Source of the DNA: Bactericera cockerelli
Lineage: Eukaryota; Arthropoda; Insecta; Hemiptera; Triozidae
Length of the DNA: 64,000 bases
Direction: 5' to 3'
NCBI GenBank assembly: GCA_024516035.1
Contig: CM044958.1
Span: 44,794,803-44,858,802, forward strand
Positions 12,401 through 21,133 of the stretch are shown one piece after another. The notes under the pieces are model-generated. The model did not search any database. It worked only from the letters and a program-made list of their open reading frames with translations, and was not told the DNA's origin. The position numbers were made by a program, and so were the translations under genes. Position 1 is the stretch's first letter, and each line of letters starts with the position of its first letter.

Positions 12401-12912
12401 ATTGGGAAGTTTTCATCGGACAGTTTTGGATGAGACGACTGGGATTCCAAGGAATTATTACCTAATTTGTGTAAGTAATTGAGGTTTGGAATAATTATCA
12501 CCTCAGGAGTGATGTTCAATGTAGTAGTAAAGAATTTTTTTATGACTGTATACGCAAAATCTACCATTTTAGTAATTTATCTATCTTTATTCCGGACCTA
12601 ATCTATTGGTTTTATTCCATATCATTGCTTACTGCATACTTTATTTACTGTCAGGAAGATCTATTAATCAGTTAAATGAGAAAAAGTTTAACATATCTGA
12701 ATCGGTAATTGTGTGTACTATAGTGTTTTGCTAGTCCTTGAACCCAAGGATTTTTTTTTAATATATCTTTTTTTGTTTGATTTCAGTATACGCCTATCTC
12801 AAAGATGGATATTGTTGACAGATGTGAAGAAGATGCTGCTAATTTCTCAAGAGCCAGTATACACACAATCTTACTGATTCCTGTAGAATCCTTTGCCTCA
12901 AAGGTTTGGTAA
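9422..12912 (+). CDS. Gene B: secreted Kazal-like Cys-rich protein, 4 exons
   Basis: Exons are 9422-9458, 10801-11019, 12287-12345 and 12787-12912, giving 146 residues. All introns are GT-AG and the frame is kept throughout (phases 1, 1 and 0). The N-terminus, MDMRKLLQMMLLG joined to LLFLTAAHGS, is a signal peptide cut by a phase-1 intron, as in genes C, D and E. The domain shows C-x3-C-x7-C (CPEVLRPVC), then F-K-N-S-C-x6-C, matching the first five Kazal cysteines. The sixth is probably the C of DIVDRCEED in exon 4, displaced by an extra small exon. A second in-frame ATG is at 9428. AATAAA signals follow at 12954 and 12958. It probably acts outside the cell. The residue two after the second Cys is Glu, so trypsin inhibition is unlikely. 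Confidence 0.8.
11077..11205 (+). repeat. SINE-2 copy in gene B intron 2
   Basis: It starts GGTAGCTCAGTAGTCAAGAC (tRNA-like A box), lacks the B-box portion, and continues with 'ataatacgtcttgagttcactgctgg' and the tail 'ataaggcgatataatta'. It begins about 57 bases after the exon 2 donor. Confidence 0.7.
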
Positions 12913-12953
12913 ATTCTGAATTCACCCATCCAAATATTGGATAAACAATACTC

Positions 12954-12963
12954 AATAAATAAA
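12954..12963 (+). promoter_or_regulatory. Polyadenylation signals of gene B
   Basis: Two overlapping AATAAA hexamers lie 42-51 bases after the stop codon of gene B. Confidence 0.6.
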
Positions 12964-13158
12964 ATATTTGGAGAGAAAAATCAGTCAATTTTGAATGTTT
13001 ACTCTTTAAATAGATGTTTTAAGACCCCCGAATTGTACATTTGTAATATAAAAAAAATATAAATTTCCCCGCTTTTACACTAAACCAGAGTTTCTTAGTT
13101 TTATCTGTCCTAAAGGAGACAAAATAAAATTATACAATGAAAGCAGGTAACTAGTGTC

Positions 13159-13687
13159 CCGTTCCAGAAACACTCTCCACTCTCAAAATCTCCGTTTCAA
13201 CCGTCACACAACACACACTCTGAATGGTTATTGCGTTCAAATCAACCAATCAAAGTTCGTTGTGTGACAGTTGAAACGGAATGGGGAGTTTGAGAGTGGA
13301 GAGTGTTTCTGGAACGGTTAGAGGTAGGTATATCTACATATGATGGTACATAAAAAAATGACTAATGCATGTCGAGTTAGAATGACCAACTAGTGACGAG
13401 AAAAGTGTTTTTTTCTAGTGTTCGAGAAAAGAGCAACTGAAATACCATGGAATTGATTCGATTCAGAATACACACAAATATCTATTTTCACAATAAAATT
13501 TTTCATAAATTCATACAACTGAAATCTGTGGCCCGTTCCAGGAACACTTTCTCTCTCCAAAGTTGAAATCTCCCTTTCAACTGTTACTCAACGCATTGTG
13601 ATAGGTTATTTAAACGCAATAACAAATCAGAGTACGTTTTGTCATTGTTGAATTCGGAGATTTGGAGAGTAGATTTCTGGAATAGTC
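13159..13687. mobile_element. Two copies of a palindromic MITE (13159-13317, 13532-13687)
   Basis: The first copy is a long inverted repeat. The left arm runs CCGTTCCAGAAACACTC, then 'tccactctcaaa', then GTCACACAACACACTCTG. The right arm mirrors it and ends GAGTGTTTCTGGAACGG. Only a short centre (about 'gcgttcaaat') is unpaired. The second copy is more diverged. Further copies are at 23436-23605 (decayed), 23608-23776 and 34338-34507. Confidence 0.85.
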
Positions 13688-13689
13688 CA

Positions 13690-14159
13690 CTGATTTCAAA
13701 ATTAGGAACTTGATGTTTCAGTACGTACTCACAGCGACTCAAATTAATACTGACAATAAATTAAGTACATAATATTATAATAGTTATAGTTTTTTAGACC
13801 AAGGCAAACTGGTAGTCGCCATCGCCATGGTTACGGCGCTAGACTTGTAATGTAAACAATCAAGAGCATGGATCCGTGATCTGTGGATCAGATCTAACCC
13901 AATACTTGGTTATTCCCTCATTTATCCGAGTTTGTTACCACATACTAAAAAGACGGTGATGGTTATTTGGTAAAAACTGCTCTGAGCATTAACCTCGCCT
14001 GGGTTACCTTCCACTAAAAAGTATTAATATTTGTCAAGTACAACAGATAAATTGGTACACCCATTATTTACATAATAATATTATTTTAAAAAATAACAAA
14101 AACAATACAGATACAAACAGCTGATAGATACAGAAAATAAACAAAGTACTCACAGCACC
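13690..14159. other. No gene; SINE-3 tail fragment near 13935-14030
   Basis: Between the MITE and the ETHE1 stop codon I see only a plus-strand SINE-3 tail remnant ('gctctgagcattaacctcgcctgg' then 'taccttccactaaaaagtatt') and AT-rich sequence. Confidence 0.5.
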
Positions 14160-16045
14160 TCAAATTTCGACAGGAACCCCATCCTGCAGTCCACACTTTA
14201 GATTAGCCGGAACAGCCACGTCGATTTTCTTCGGTAACGACAGCTTCAAGTTTCTCATTATTTGCACAAACTCCGCCTCGCTTTTGTCAGCACCCAACCT
14301 CGGATTGTACAGCTTCTCTTCTCCGACCGTGGTTTGAGAGAATCCCCGGTAGTCGTGAGCGGGATAGACGCGGAAGTGGTCCGGCAAGGAGAAGATTTGC
14401 TCGCGGACAGATTGGAAGAGCCGGCGGGAGTCTCCCTGTTGGAAGTCGGTGCGGCCACATCCCCGGATCAGGAGGGTGTCTCCTGTGAGGGCCAATCCTT
14501 CCTCGTGGTTGACGTATGTCACGCATCCGTTGGTGTGGCCTGGTGTCGCTCTGACCTGGAACGTAGAACAGAACAATTACAAGTTTTATTTTAATGAATA
14601 TTTATGTCTGTCGCGGTAGCTCAGTGGTAAAGGCGGCACTCTGTGAATCCAGAGATTCCAGAGGTCGCGGGTTCGAAACCCAGCCGGGACATGACAAGTT
14701 ATCCTCCCATTTGGGATTTAACCATATAATAATTTATCTTGGGCTTATTGCTGGAATAATGGGACTTTAATAGTCCTAATCGCTTAGTATAAATAAGGCG
14801 ATATTATTATTATACAAAGAGGTCTGTCCTTGCCCCGTTACAATTTTTATTTGGGTAATTACACCTGTAGCTGTTGCATGTTAGCAATGTTGATCAAGTA
14901 ACTAGATCATTCTGTTAAACCATTTTTTTTTTTTTTTTTTTTTTGCTTCTGAGAGAAGTGAACAAGGCACTTGTGAAGAGTAAAAGTTATTGTTAATTTC
15001 TATCCCCATCATACAATTCTACAAAGTTATCAGGTCATCAATATCCAATCTATTGCTTACTAATCTCTTTCAATTTTAAAAAGGGTTTTTTCACAGCCTT
15101 TTTTTTCGTAGCCATCAAACAACAGCTACTGTAGAAGCTTGTGGTCTCTGTTGTATGGTGTACCTACCGTGTATCTTACCAATCCTGTAGTATGCCTCCC
15201 CCCCTGATGGCAAGAAGTGACACAATACACAAAAGGTATACCTATACAAACAACAGTAAACAAATGTTAATACAATTTTTTTGTTGGCTATTGGGTTCAA
15301 AAGCAGGACCTTCCGCATTGAACTAATCGTGCCCTTTAAATACAAGTAACAATCAGACCTGCTCTTTTAATAGTAGTAGTGATTGGCAATATTCTGTCTT
15401 TTAACAAAATGTAAAAATGGGACTTGAGTGGTTCGTAATTCCTCACATGTACTAGTTAGCTCAGTGATCAAAGTGTCGGTCTAGTATTCCATAAGTCGCG
15501 GGTTCGTAACCCAGCCGGGATAGCACTAACTTGTCCACATAATAATACGCTTCAGGCTCACTGCTTTTCGAAGGAGACATTCATTAAAGTCGGCAGTATA
15601 GATAAGGTGATATTATTATTACCTCAAGTGTCTGGTCTCCAAAGTGAATGCTGTCTCCATGCCCCACCAGAACATCGGCCACGGCCCCGCTCTCCTTGGA
15701 AATGACACTCTGCACATTGCTGAGCATGGACTTGATCTTCCCACTGCCAGTGATGTGGTCGGCATGGACATGCGTGTTCACCACATACTTGAGGGTCAAC
15801 CCCAGCTGCCGGATGAGCTCGAGATCTCTTTCAACTTCTTCTAGCACTGGATCGACTAGGATGGTCTCTTTGGAGAGTTTATCGGCGAGGATGTATGTAT
15901 GCGTGTAACTGATGTGGTCAAAGAGTTGCCGGAAGAAAAAACCATTGCTGAAGGCGTTCTCTAGTATCTTGGATTGTTTCCTTACTGGACAAATATTGAA
16001 GGTACGCGCGATGAGGAATGGGACTTTCACTAATACTTTGCTCAT
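14160..16045 (-). CDS. ETHE1: Persulfide dioxygenase ETHE1 (mitochondrial sulfur dioxygenase)
   Basis: Two exons, 16045-15623 and 14555-14160, encode 272 residues with a phase-0 intron. ETHE1 is a metallo-beta-lactamase-fold, non-heme iron enzyme that oxidises glutathione persulfide to sulfite in mitochondrial sulfide breakdown. Visible motifs: the metal-binding THVHADH (end of exon 1), GHTNGC (third histidine), [15 protein letters not shown] (bridging Asp and the ETHE1-typical tail) and YPAHDYRG (last histidine). The C-terminal part [20 protein letters not shown] is typical of the family. The start is the ATG at 16045; upstream the frame has only a TTG before a stop. The basic, hydroxylated N-terminus ([13 protein letters not shown]) could be a mitochondrial presequence, and the length is slightly above the human protein (254). 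The gene looks intact. Three SINEs sit in the intron, one of them touching the donor. Confidence 0.96.
14610..14815 (+). repeat. SINE-2, complete (tRNA-derived)
   Basis: The head reads CGCGGTAGCTCAGTGGTAAA (A box) and GCGGGTTCGAAACCCAGCC (B box), like a tRNA gene with degraded folding. The body holds 'atgacaagttatcctcccatttggga' and the tail ends in GGCGATATTATTATTAT. I treat it as the reference copy of the family; it lies in the ETHE1 intron. Confidence 0.88.
15075..15330 (-). repeat. SINE-4 copy in ETHE1 intron
   Basis: Reads 'cacagccttttttttcgtagccat..aacaacagctactgtagaagcttgtggtctctgttgta', then 'atgcctcccc', then GTGACACAATAC; the tRNA-like head at the right end is partial. Related copies are at 17475-17770, 25740-25990, 30985-31170, 43745-43930 and 55845-56035. 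Confidence 0.75.
15455..15622 (+). repeat. SINE-2 copy abutting the ETHE1 exon 1 donor
   Basis: The head TAGTTAGCTCAGTGATCAA and B box GCGGGTTCGTAACCCAGCC are present, then a shortened body, then the tail 'gataaggtgatattattatt', which stops two bases before the exon edge at 15623. On the gene's strand the intron begins GTAATAATAATATC, so the splice site from +3 on is SINE tail. Confidence 0.75.
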
Positions 16046-18316
16046 TATACTAGTTTGTACATACAATTATTTAAAATTTAATAGAAAGAGCATTCAATAC
16101 ATCGAAAGATTCAGTGTTGTAATGGTTAATCACAGATTCTCTTGGATAAAGCAATGATTACGATTCAACTCACCATTTTGGTTGGTTCTAAATCCTGGTT
16201 ATCATATCACTGTCGGTTTTATAAGTCGTTAATGTCGGTTTTTAAGTATAGGTAGCAGATAGTGGAGGTACCTACCAGGAAATGATAATTAATTAGTATG
16301 AATTTAATATTAACGTTTAAAGAAATTAATTATATAACAAGTAGGTACATACCTATGTAACTGTTCAAACTGAAGATAGTTAAAGTAAAATTGAACTTGA
16401 AGTACACGAAGCACAGTTATTTTTTTAATTTTTTGAAGGTTAAACGAGATTATATTGTAGGTAATTGATTTATAATAACAAGATTTTGTAGGTATTCCAC
16501 TATTAATCTATCGATAACGGCTGCCAAGAAATTCATATCAGCCGGGACCCGAAACACTGATTATCTGAAGTTACACCAACACAAGTTCAAGAACTAATAG
16601 AACAAAATACTTTCACTCACTATAAAAGTTGCAACAGTAATTTTTTCCTAGAGAATTATTGGTATTTGGAAAAGTTTAAACCATCAATACTACTTGTGCT
16701 AAATATTAATTTTAACTCTCAAACTGAACGACTATGGGATCAACAAGAAAATACTCACAACTATTTTTCCATCAATAAATTTCAGTTATTCACTAGAGCA
16801 ATAATATTATGAGTAGTAAAATTTGAGCTCTACTGACTGCAACTGTTGAGTGGTCCACTGGCGCTACCTCTTGTGACGTAGCGGCAATTGAACCATCGTC
16901 AGCTGATGTAATATGCAGGCCGCTTTCATAATTATGGCGTTGATTCAGGCTGAATAATTTGTATCTGGCGGCTCTGGTATGACGTGGAAGGCTTGGTTTT
17001 TTCAAGATAAACTTTTTTTATTACACTGACAATGCCGACCCCAATAGCAAAATAAGCTAATATTGGATAACGGCAAAGGAGATAATTATACTGACCATGG
17101 AAATCAGAAAATATCGAACGTGTGTAATTGTACCAACTTCTTTTCAAAGAGCTTCTTCCAGATGTTTCTAAGGGCGGAATGAACAGACGTTTTTGTAATA
17201 CCTCTGTGGTGCTAAGTTACGGATTGTGTACTGTGTAAGATAGGGAAAACCGACGCTTAGCAATGACTTGTGATATAGAATTTGTCTATTAATTTCGCTC
17301 TTAGTCTGTTATCTTTTCAATCATTGTTGTTGTTGTTGTTGTTGTTTTTTTTTTTTTTTTTTTTTTTTTTCAATGGTTCAGCCTAATTGGCTGAGTAGGT
17401 ACACTATGGTTATTCTTTTTTCCTTGTTGTTCAACTTGTTTATGTTCTTGCTATAGTTCTGGTTATTTTTTTTTTAAAGATGAGTGTTTCACAGCCTTTT
17501 TTATTTCGTAGTCATGAAACAGGAGCTATTGTAGACGCTTGTGGTCTGTGTTGTAGCCTGCCCATCCCGTAGTATGCCTCCCCTCTGATGAACGAGAAGT
17601 GACACAATACTTCCCATTAAGGTGCTGGGTCAACACGAGCGTACCGGAAGGTATCCCTTACAAAAAACTGTAACCAAATTTTGAATCCAATTTTTTGTCA
17701 GTGCGGGGGTTTGAACCCGGAACCTTCCGCATGGCAAGCGAGTGCTTAACCACTGAGCTATTCGTGCGCTCAATGTCTTAATTGATTTTGTTGTTGTGAT
17801 GGTGTTTTGCGTATGAATGCGACATGGTCTAATTGTTCAGGTAGGTACTTAAAAACTTGTACACTTACTACTTATACAATTTATGTTCATATAGTTCTAA
17901 CGGAAATCAAAAAAATTCTTAGAATTTAAGACACGATAACACGACTCTCCAATGGCACTAGTTCAAGACTATAATAGCTCTGTAATTGAGATTAATAATC
18001 GAGTGTCCTTCTTCATTTCCAACTGTGATTCAGCATAAAGTACCTACCAGGAAACCAGTCCAAGTAATTGCAACTCATGACATTACCTGACATCTGACGG
18101 AAGAAAAACCATCTATGTACATTGTACAATACACGATACATCCTGAAAACTGGTTCAGGTGACCATCTATGTACAATACACGATACATCCTGAAAACTGG
18201 TTCAGGTGAGTTAGGTAAGCAATAATTCAACAGTGGTGATGTACAGTTATTCCTTCTTTCTATTGATCTTTCTTTGATATATTTTCTATTGACCTTTTTC
18301 TGATAAAATAAAAAAT
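16046..18316. other. No supported gene; SINE-4 (17475-17770, -) and repeat fragments
   Basis: 16046-17150 is AT-rich intergenic DNA upstream of ETHE1. 17169-17225 is an end fragment of the MITE at 18317. 17340-17370 is a (GTT)n/poly-T tract. 17475-17770 is a long SINE-4 copy with head GGTTTGAACCCGGAACCTTC (inverted B box). About 18105-18210 holds a direct repeat of about 55 bp (ACAATACACGATACATCCTG twice). Confidence 0.6.
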
Positions 18317-18422
18317 AAGGGCGGAATTAATAGAGAAATAGAATTAATAGGCGGAATTAATAGAGCAATCAGTAACTTAGCGCCACAGACGTATTACAAA
18401 AACGTCTATTAATTCCGCCCTA
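18317..18422. mobile_element. Short MITE, AGGGCGGAATTAATAG terminal inverted repeat
   Basis: Left end AGGGCGGAATTAATAG (18318), repeated once inside the element, and right end CTATTAATTCCGCCCT (mirror). The core contains ACTTAGCGCCACAGACG. Fragments with the same core lie at 17169-17225 (inverted) and 21768-21815. Confidence 0.7.
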
Positions 18423-18697
18423 AATGTTAAGAAATTGATGGAAAAAAAAAAAAAAAAAAAAAAAAATGCTTAGCCTCAATGAAAACCCTATAGGTATACG
18501 AGCCACAGAAATTACTTTTCTCTGAGTACCTACCTAGGTACCTACATATTATTATATGTATATTATTATATTTTATGTGCATTTGTGCAATGTGCATTCT
18601 TGCTATGTATAAACCTACTTATTTATGTCTCCATGGCTTATCAGTCCCTTATGCATAAGTGCACATTGCCTTAGTCCCATAGAATATAGATTATACA

Positions 18698-19092
18698 GCA
18701 GTGACCGCGGCAGAGTAGAGAAGCGCACTAAGCTTGTACGCACGATGACCAGGGTTCGATCCCCAGCAGAGTAGAATTTTTACTATTTTATCTTTATTAC
18801 TTCCAATAAATTTCTAATATTAGAAATCGGAAGTACAAAAAAAATATTTCTGGACTTTTCATAACCTCCTGAGCAACTTTGGTTTTGTGTCTGTCTGTCG
18901 GTTAAAAATATTCTTTGTTATGCGCAAATCTCAGAAATTAGGTAAAATTCATAGAAGGCCATTCCTCAAGAATATAGTTGGGTTAGGTGAAATACATAGA
19001 AGGCCATGCCTCAAGAATATAGTAGGGTTAGGTAAAATACATAGTAGGCTATGCCTAATACATAGAAGGCCAAAGTGTGATATACATAGAAG
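18698..19092. repeat. tRNA-like SINE head (18698-18770) and 45-bp tandem repeat (18940-19092)
   Basis: 18698-18770 has a tRNA-like B box (AGGGTTCGATCCCCAGCAG). 18940-19092 holds three or more units of about 45 bp built on CATAGAAGGCCATTCCTC and AAGAATATAGTTGGGTTAGG. Between them, 18799-18834 is a near-perfect palindrome centred on TAATATTA, shared with 43114-43150 and 60695-60731. Confidence 0.65.
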
Positions 19093-20624
19093 GTAATTCC
19101 GTAATTTAATGTTGATTAATAAAAAATCCCTCAATATGTGCGGTACTTAGAATGTTGCACTGAGACGGTGTTGTTTACTTTTTCGCTAAGATAATAATTT
19201 GAGACGAATCGTGTGGTCATTTTTATACCTGAAATTCCAACCTTTTTAAAAAACCCTTTTTGAGACGAATCGTGATGCGCCCCAGAAATTACTTGACGGA
19301 TTTTGATGAAATTTTGTAAACATGTAAACAAATATGTAAAAAAAATTCTGTAGATGGTCCCATTTTAAATTCATCAACTTCACACTATCAGTTTTTGGTG
19401 ATAGAGGCCAGGCGCCTGACCATTAACTTTTGACTTCAACGCTTATATCTCATGAACGGTACACCCGATTTTGATAAAATTTTGTATGTACAAATGTACA
19501 TAATATTAAAAAAGAAGTTCATAAAAATAAACAAATTAAAATATGTATGCACAGATATTATTAAAAAAGGTTAAACTTAATTTTATCTAGCTTTATTTGC
19601 GGGAGCGGCTAAAGTGCGCTGTGCGATGGGTTGAAACTCCGACTTGATCCGACTTATCCTGTTTTATTGTATGGTTCGACCCTAAAACTCTACCGACATC
19701 AGACTCGAAGCACCGAATTCCTGTTCACAAGTCCAATCGAGTTACTGAGGTCGGTAACACGCTTCAAGTCCTTTATGATGTAGGTCTGAGCACATTTGGT
19801 TCTTTGTGTCCATGTGTGCGGATCATTTATATTCGCTCCAGACAGGAATAAGTAACAAAATTTAGACACCAACAAAGGAAATGCCCAATCATGAACACGA
19901 TACAAGTGATTTGACAGGGTCCTCCTGAAGTTTGACTAGGGATTTCTCATGGAATCTATCTTTAGATAGATACTACGGAAAACTCTTTGCCTAGCATTAT
20001 CTGGAGTGTTCTGGACAGTTACTTCAGTAAATTCTTCATTTTTGGACTCACCTGGAGAATATATATCATGAATTTCTTTAGTTCTTCTTGAATTCCCTAG
20101 CTCTATTGCTGATTTCCCTGGAACTATGAATGTTAAATCAGGTACTTATAACAATCTAACATGAAGAGGACATTGATCGGTGACTCGTATTGATCGGTGG
20201 TAAACGTGATAATTCAATGGTAACTATTCCAGCATTCGTCAGTCTGGTTGAAGTTAATGTGGATTGCTATTGAATAAGAAGTTTCAAGTTTCAAATCATA
20301 TCTTTTAGCTAACCAAACATCAATTCAGGCACTCTTATAAATTATAATTTTACTTTCTCTTACCTAGAGAGAAACAAATTGTTAATACTTAGGTATATTA
20401 AAAATATATACAATCGCGGCTGTCTACCTTTGGTAGGACTCGTAAAATAAAGTAGGTATAAATAAAAAAGCCCATGTTCTCACGAATTTCAATGTGTTCA
20501 GGACGAGCTAAAGTTTGATGGAGACAACCACACACCCTTGCTGTACCCATACTAATTAACTAATTAGTTTAGTTACCTACCACAACAACAGAATGTATTA
20601 CATTCTAATGGGATTCACTTTTAA
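19093..20624. other. No gene seen
   Basis: Contains a SINE-1 head fragment (minus, about 19680-19755) and otherwise AT-rich sequence with no second copy in the window. No exon-like stretch was recognised. Confidence 0.5.
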
Positions 20625-20868
20625 CCTCCTGAGACCTGGGCATGTTTTCCCGAAAGTACTGATTTAGACCTGGATGTGCTGTTAAAAGTACATAAGACAG
20701 ATACTGCATGAGTCCTCGGCATGTATTCCAGAAAGTACTGATTAAGACCTGGCATACTTTTAAAAGTACATGGAATTTAAAAAATTCCCGACGGTTTTTG
20801 AGAGAAGATAGTAGTGTGAAGTGAAGTTGTCTTATGTACTTTTAAAAGCACATTCAGGTCTCAGGAGG
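20625..20868. mobile_element. MITE upstream of gene D, CCTCCTGAGACCTG ends
   Basis: Left terminus CCTCCTGAGACCTG preceded by TTAA (20621-20624); right terminus CAGGTCTCAGGAGG (20855-20868), its exact inverse, followed by ATAA. Inside, 'aaaagtacataagaca' and 'gtcttatgtacttttaaaag' also pair. It ends about 265 bases before the gene D start codon. Confidence 0.75.
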
Positions 20869-21133
20869 ATAATGTTATGAACATTAAAGTGACGGAAAAA
20901 GATTTCCGTAGATCTTGTAGATATCTTCAATGCTCCCCACCACAGGCTGACGCGAAGTCCATAAATACAGGTCTGGTATGATAATCGCCTGTTTAGTCTA
21001 TTCTGGCAAAGTTGATTCGTGTGCAGTGATTGTGGTCAGTTGTGTGAGGAGGTTTAAACTGTGAAAATCTTGGAATCAGTTGCTCGAGTGCGTTTATATT
21101 CGTCGATTTTGGAAATAAAATCAGAACAGCAAT

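Noticed and set aside
14262..14594. Plus-strand open frame of 110 codons opposite ETHE1 exon 2
   Set aside because: Shadow of the ETHE1 exon; the minus strand has the full metal-binding motif set.
14610..14690. Possible functional tRNA gene
   Set aside because: A and B boxes are good but the flanks and 3' body match other SINE-2 copies, so it is a SINE head.
16173..16180. ATG followed by a GTGAGT donor upstream of ETHE1 as an extra first exon
   Set aside because: No acceptor that keeps the frame exists before the ATG at 16045; ETHE1 is complete without it.
16793..17147. Two overlapping minus-strand small frames, one with a membrane-like segment (YPILAYFAIGVG)
   Set aside because: Neither begins with ATG (both TTG), no splice acceptor supports an exon, and the left-hand neighbour is MITE sequence. 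It could be a real small mitochondrial-type protein exon but I cannot support it.
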